A stretch of DNA of 9,462 nucleotides from DATAYF01 sp036272735 (GTDB lineage Bacteria; Chloroflexota; Ktedonobacteria; Ktedonobacterales; Ktedonobacteraceae). The position numbers and the translations under genes were made by a program. Each line of letters opens with the position of its first letter. The first letter of the stretch is position 1. The stretch lies in NCBI GenBank assembly GCA_036272735.1, contig DATAYF010000785.1:1-9462 (forward strand). Direction: 5' to 3'. The notes under the pieces were generated by a model that worked only from the letters and a program-made list of their open reading frames with translations, had not been told where the DNA came from and made no database searches. Below are positions 6,317-9,462 of this stretch, in pieces.

Positions 6317-6853
6317 ATGATTTTTTTTCGCCTAAAAAAGTGTGTTTATCTTGTGATTGTGAGCCAACTGGCCGCACTGCTGCTCTTAGGAGGTATAGTA
6401 TCGCCTGCGTTTGCTTCTACAACGCGGGAGACCGCTCTAAAAAAACCAACAAATGTAACCATCGCACGAATAGACACGAGAAATCGTGCTCTCCCCGGGT
6501 GGCGTTTCCCCTGCAATGATGGAGGCTGCCAGAGGAACAACCAGCACTTTCGGGATCACAGTATCGATACCGGGAATAAGTCCTACGTGGGTCGCAACCA
6601 GGGAAACGATGGAAACCAAGGAGTCAACCGGGGGGTCAATATAGACAACAGCACCAACGAGGGGAACCGGGTAAGCAACCGACACTGTACGAAAAGATGT
6701 CAGGAGAATAACCAGTACTATCAGGCGAGAAAAATCCACTCGTCGAACTTGTACTACAGAGGGGTCTATCAGGGTAACGACGGGAACAGTGGCTTCAACT
6801 CTGGCTTCAACGAGGACAACAGCACCAACGCGGGGAACCAAGTGAATAATTAA
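6317..6853 (+). CDS. Secreted Asn/Gln/Gly-rich repeat protein with Cys pairs, paralogue 3
   Basis: A 178-residue product of unknown function. The signal peptide (1-33) begins MIFFRLKK, as in paralogue 1, and ends SPAFA|ST. Two repeat copies follow (about 70-126 and 127-178), spaced by 57 codons. Each has a Q.NNQ(H/Y) opening, a QGNDGN motif, and a DNST.N.GN.V.N end. Unlike paralogue 1, mature Cys residues occur in two close pairs, C66/C71 and C124/C128, each placed just before a repeat copy. They could form disulfides outside the cytoplasm or link molecules. The ATG at 6317 has AGGAGG at 6304-6309, seven bases upstream; the upstream in-frame ATG at 6299 lacks such support. It is the last gene of the cluster and faces the convergent transposon. 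Confidence 0.75.
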   Translation: MIFFRLKKCVYLVIVSQLAALLLLGGIVSPAFASTTRETALKKPTNVTIARIDTRNRALPGWRFPCNDGGCQRNNQHFRDHSIDTGNKSYVGRNQGNDGNQGVNRGVNIDNSTNEGNRVSNRHCTKRCQENNQYYQARKIHSSNLYYRGVYQGNDGNSGFNSGFNEDNSTNAGNQVNN

Positions 6854-7021
6854 CAGCGTCTATTGCCCAATGGGTAACCATGATCGAGAGATGGAACGGT
6901 TCTGTCCTCTACTCTGCCCCTGGTAGCAGCTTAAGTAGCGAACCCCCTTGTAGGTGAGCAACATCTGCCGGTGTTATGCTTACCGTTGCTAAAACTTGCT
7001 ACTATCCGATGCAAAGTGAAA
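6854..7021. other. Junction between the secreted-protein cluster and the IS607 element
   Basis: No gene. It includes a weak hairpin (TTGCCC/GGGTAA around 6863-6877) without a T-run after paralogue 3, the probable element end, and one of the omega-RNA-type stems (6957-6990). No clear terminator for paralogue 3 is visible. Confidence 0.4.
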
Positions 7022-7200
7022 CTATCCACACAATCGCAGGAAAACAGCCTTAGACTGTGACGATTGAAGGAAAGCAGAACGAAGCCAACCAGGATAGTAA
7101 CAGATCTTTCCCGAACGAATCGGGCGGGCATGGGAACCCGTCGGTGGCAACAGCAACACCGCGCCTGCGCCAGTATATGACACAGGCTTGACCCGTGGGT
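6930..7200 (-). ncRNA. Probable omega (guide) RNA overlapping the tnpB 3' end
   Basis: TnpB proteins use a guide RNA transcribed from the 3' end of their own gene and the adjacent element end. This stretch has many stems in the right place: AGCAAC/GTTGCT at 6957-6962/6985-6990 with an inner GGT/ACC, CCCGA/TCGGG at 7110-7114/7120-7124, CGGG/CCCG at 7125-7128/7137-7140, and GGTG/CACC at 7143-7146/7157-7160. The scaffold 3' end, and thus the guide, would lie near or left of 6945. Boundaries are estimates. Confidence 0.4.
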
Positions 7201-8749
7201 CAGCAATCGAGCAAGATCTCGCCTTGCCCGATTGTTTCATTTGCATGAGGTAGGCAACGCCCAGTCTCGCAATATTGATGGATGCGCAATAATCTCGATC
7301 ACCATTGCAATGACAGTTCTCACAAGACATCCATCGCCCCCACTTGACCGCCTCTGTGCGATCACTGGGAGAGCGATACGTTTTGGCAGGCTGGCCACAG
7401 TGCGGACAGGTATGGCTCGTTCCACGAGGCTGCTCCGTATGGAAGCGTAATCCGATCAGATGGCATTTGTAGCGCAGGAGACGCCAGATTTCTCCCCGAA
7501 TGGTCGAGTTGTTGCGGTACTGTCTCCATCTCCCACGCACACCTTTTCCTCGACCAGTGGTCTTGAGCGTCTTTAACGATTCCATCGACAGAAGCGAGCA
7601 GCCATGAAGGTGGCACAACAACAGCAAGACATTACTGGCCAGATGGGCAAGCGATCGATTCCGTTGCTCATATTTGCGCCAGCACCGATCAATCTCTCGC
7701 CGATACAGCGCCAGCATCTTCGTGTACCAGGCTCGTTTGGGGTGGTCTTCAGGCAGAGCATTGCGTTCCTGTTCAAAGCGAGCGACCTTCTTCTTGAGTT
7801 CGTCGATTTGTCGGCGGGTACGGGCTTGTTTGCCATCAAAACCGGCGGTGTTGAGGAAGACGGGCCTGCCCACTTGTTCGTTGTGTTCATCGACGGCAGT
7901 CACTGTGAGAAGCGTGTGGACGCCCCAGTCTGCACCTAAGACCCGCTCGACGCTCTCCCAGGCAGGCAACGCCTCTTTTTCGACCTCGATGATGAAATCC
8001 AGCACGGCAAACCGTTCCCCGTCTGCTCGACGCTCTTCTCGCAGGGTGGGAGCCAGCAGTTTCCCGCCGCGCAGGCGCTCTTTGAGGCAATCTGGCAAAG
8101 GAATGAGGCTATCTGCTTTGCGCCAGCGCCAAACGCCCGTCTCATCGGGAGAGCGGAAGCGAAACCGCGCCACCCCCGCCTCCAGATCCACAGCCATGCG
8201 ATAGGCCTGGCCTTTCTCGCGCCCGTCGTCGCCAGCGTAGGTCAGCATGCCCACGGTGAGTACCGGGACTGGTTGGAGTTCCTCGTAAGAAGAAGGAAAG
8301 CGGTCATGCTGGAAAAAGTAATTGCAACTCTGCTCAACCACATTCTGGAGCGTGACAAAGCTGGTCTCGTCTTCCTCCAGGCTTTTCTGCAAGGTGCTAA
8401 TAGCTTCCTTGATAGCAGGACGATTCTTGCCCGCCGGTCGCGCATCACGTTTGGGTCGAATGAAGCCATCGGAGAGGATCGGCGCAATCAACTCAAACGC
8501 TTTCTTCCGCTCAGCTTGCCCACGTAAGAGCCTGCCAACCACTTCGCTCTCGCATCTCCATTGACGGTCCCCGTGAAAATCTGGAGACCCCAGATACTTG
8601 CCAATCTGTTTCCAAGCAGGCCCAGCACGCTCACTCCCAAATTCGTCGAGAGAGGGCCACAGGATGGTGAGCGCCTGGTTGACAACCGAGCGTGAGGGCA
8701 TCGAGTCATCGCAATGCGTCAGCCTGTGCTTCATCAGGCAAGCGCACAT
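7022..8749 (-). CDS. tnpB: TnpB RNA-guided nuclease of an IS607 element
   Basis: A 575-residue protein of the TnpB/Cas12-ancestor family, which uses an omega RNA to cut DNA and helps the element persist. The RuvC-like residues are visible: D274 in GADWGVHTL, E390 in LLSMESLKTLK, and D486 in NGDRDYCASINIARLG. A four-Cys zinc finger sits between the last two (C448, C451, C476, C479), with the extra C481 nearby. The protein is longer than the roughly 400-residue ISDra2 TnpB, mainly through its N-terminal half (about 1-260) and a tail of about 75 residues after the last RuvC motif. The tail overlaps the predicted omega RNA. The start at 8749 lies six bases after the tnpA stop, suggesting translational coupling. 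Later in-frame Met codons (6 and 17) are possible starts. Confidence 0.92.
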   Translation of the reverse strand: MCACLMKHRLTHCDDSMPSRSVVNQALTILWPSLDEFGSERAGPAWKQIGKYLGSPDFHGDRQWRCESEVVGRLLRGQAERKKAFELIAPILSDGFIRPKRDARPAGKNRPAIKEAISTLQKSLEEDETSFVTLQNVVEQSCNYFFQHDRFPSSYEELQPVPVLTVGMLTYAGDDGREKGQAYRMAVDLEAGVARFRFRSPDETGVWRWRKADSLIPLPDCLKERLRGGKLLAPTLREERRADGERFAVLDFIIEVEKEALPAWESVERVLGADWGVHTLLTVTAVDEHNEQVGRPVFLNTAGFDGKQARTRRQIDELKKKVARFEQERNALPEDHPKRAWYTKMLALYRREIDRCWRKYEQRNRSLAHLASNVLLLLCHLHGCSLLSMESLKTLKTTGRGKGVRGRWRQYRNNSTIRGEIWRLLRYKCHLIGLRFHTEQPRGTSHTCPHCGQPAKTYRSPSDRTEAVKWGRWMSCENCHCNGDRDYCASINIARLGVAYLMQMKQSGKARSCSIADPRVKPVSYTGAGAVLLLPPTGSHARPIRSGKICYYPGWLRSAFLQSSQSKAVFLRLCG

Positions 8750-8755
8750 CGTAGG

Positions 8756-9382
8756 TTAAGGGCTGCTGAGTACGGCTTGTGCGCATTGCAGCAGCTCCTT
8801 CTGTTTGTGAGAGCGCATTCCATAGAGACGACCGGAAAACGAGGCAATGAGTGCCAGCAGATCGTCTGTCAGTTCCTGCTCAGGCGTCTTTTCTTGGCCC
8901 GGCTCCAACACCGTTAACCTCACGCCAAAACAGGCAAACAGCGTTTCTAAATACTCATGCCCGAAACGGGTGAGACGATCTTCATAGGTAATAACGACTT
9001 CCGCCACTTTATCCTCGCACACCAGCTTGAGCAGCCGTTGGAGATGCCGTCGAGACGCTTTGAGACCGCTGCCGACATCGGAAAGCACGAGGAGTTCTGC
9101 TCCCTTGCGTTCGGTTTCAGCCCAGGCACGCAAACGCTCGATCTGGGTGGCTAAATCCCCTTTTTGCCCATGACCACTGACCCGCGCATAGAGTACGACC
9201 AAACGCCCATTGAGTGTGCCAACGATCTTTTCGATTTCGGTCCGAGGAATGCGCACTTCCCGACCCACCTGGATGGCCTGGATGCGCCCAGCTTTGATCC
9301 ACCGTCGCACGGTGATTGGATGTAAACCCAGTTCGTGGGCTGCTTGACTCAAACGAAACAACTTTTGCTCTTGCTTTGCCAT
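8756..9382 (-). CDS. tnpA: IS607-family serine recombinase transposase TnpA
   Basis: A 208-residue protein that cuts and joins the ends of the element through a serine nucleophile. Residues about 6-45 are a MerR-like winged helix-turn-helix (LSQAAHELGLHPITVRRWIK, then GREVRIPRTEI), the N-terminal DNA-binding position characteristic of IS607. The catalytic domain starts at about residue 61 with the nucleophile S69 in LYARVSGHGQKGDLATQ, followed by SDVGSGLKASRRHLQRLL and YEDRLTRFG (about 133-141). Length and motif order fit the family and no disruption is seen. The ATG at 9382 was chosen over an upstream TTG at 9415 because the helix-turn-helix starts right after it. tnpB follows after six bases. 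Confidence 0.93.
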   Translation of the reverse strand: MAKQEQKLFRLSQAAHELGLHPITVRRWIKAGRIQAIQVGREVRIPRTEIEKIVGTLNGRLVVLYARVSGHGQKGDLATQIERLRAWAETERKGAELLVLSDVGSGLKASRRHLQRLLKLVCEDKVAEVVITYEDRLTRFGHEYLETLFACFGVRLTVLEPGQEKTPEQELTDDLLALIASFSGRLYGMRSHKQKELLQCAQAVLSSP

Positions 9383-9462
9383 GCTGTCTGGTGTTCTCCT
9401 CGTCCCTTCTTCCAAAAGCTACGAAAAGTAGACAATAGATCAGCAAAAAGGGCAACTGTTAG

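Larger units (their letters stand above)
6930..9462 (-). mobile_element. IS607-family insertion sequence (tnpA-tnpB), ends unresolved
   Basis: A serine-recombinase tnpA and a tnpB nuclease gene in the order and spacing typical of IS607 elements, both on the minus strand. IS607 elements lack terminal inverted repeats and leave no target duplication, so the ends cannot be read from one copy. The tnpB-side end probably lies between the inverted-repeat-rich region and the end of paralogue 3 (roughly 6860-6950). The tnpA-side end is within the last bases of the window or beyond it. Both proteins look intact, so the element may be active. Confidence 0.75.

Noticed and set aside
6863..6877. Hairpin after paralogue 3 as a terminator
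   Set aside because: The stem is short with a wobble pair and no T-run follows.
7674..8204. 176-codon plus-strand Arg/Ser-rich frame inside tnpB
   Set aside because: Antisense shadow of tnpB; composition typical of reverse-frame artefacts.

Overview
The window looks like a bacterial chromosome segment of moderate GC content. The mix of genes suggests a filamentous Chloroflexota, most likely a Ktedonobacteria relative. It holds a Cys-type zinc HemB, an actinobacterial-style GH15 enzyme with a trehalase-like N-terminal domain, several small secreted Asn/Gln-rich proteins, and an IS607-type transposon. This taxonomic guess is inference from gene content and style; there is no rRNA or other decisive marker.

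Left part (1-2419). A 353-base stretch without a convincing gene contains several inverted repeats and precedes hemB (354-1334, + strand), which encodes porphobilinogen synthase of tetrapyrrole synthesis. hemB converges on a minus-strand gene (2419-1391) for a protein with an SRPBCC/START-like lipid- or ligand-binding domain fused to a long Gln-rich, probably coiled-coil, region and an acidic tail. The two genes share one very long, nearly perfect palindromic terminator, and the stop codon of the minus-strand gene lies inside its stem.

Middle (2420-4804). A 320-base divergent intergenic region, with a 19-base palindrome and AT-rich stretches, separates the SRPBCC gene from a 664-codon GH15 glucoamylase/trehalase-type gene. 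That gene ends in a second long palindromic terminator built like the first.

Secreted-repeat cluster (4992-6853). Three tandem paralogues on the + strand carry almost the same signal peptide (ending SPAFA|ST) but different mature parts, all rich in Asn, Gln, Gly and Ser. The first and third have two copies of a roughly 57-58-residue repeat. The third has Cys pairs at the repeat boundaries. The second is short and carries three 7-residue repeats followed by a non-repetitive C-terminus. I do not recognise a characterised family. They look like exported structural or surface proteins, possibly beta-rich or amyloid-like. This is the most novel content in the window.

Right part (about 6930-9462). 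An IS607-family element on the minus strand has a serine-recombinase TnpA (9382-8756) followed after 6 bases by a TnpB nuclease (8749-7022) that keeps its RuvC and zinc-finger residues. The 3' end of tnpB and the bases beyond it are rich in inverted repeats, as expected for an omega (guide) RNA. The exact element ends are not resolved, and the tnpA-side end may lie outside the window. The element is convergent with the secreted-protein cluster.
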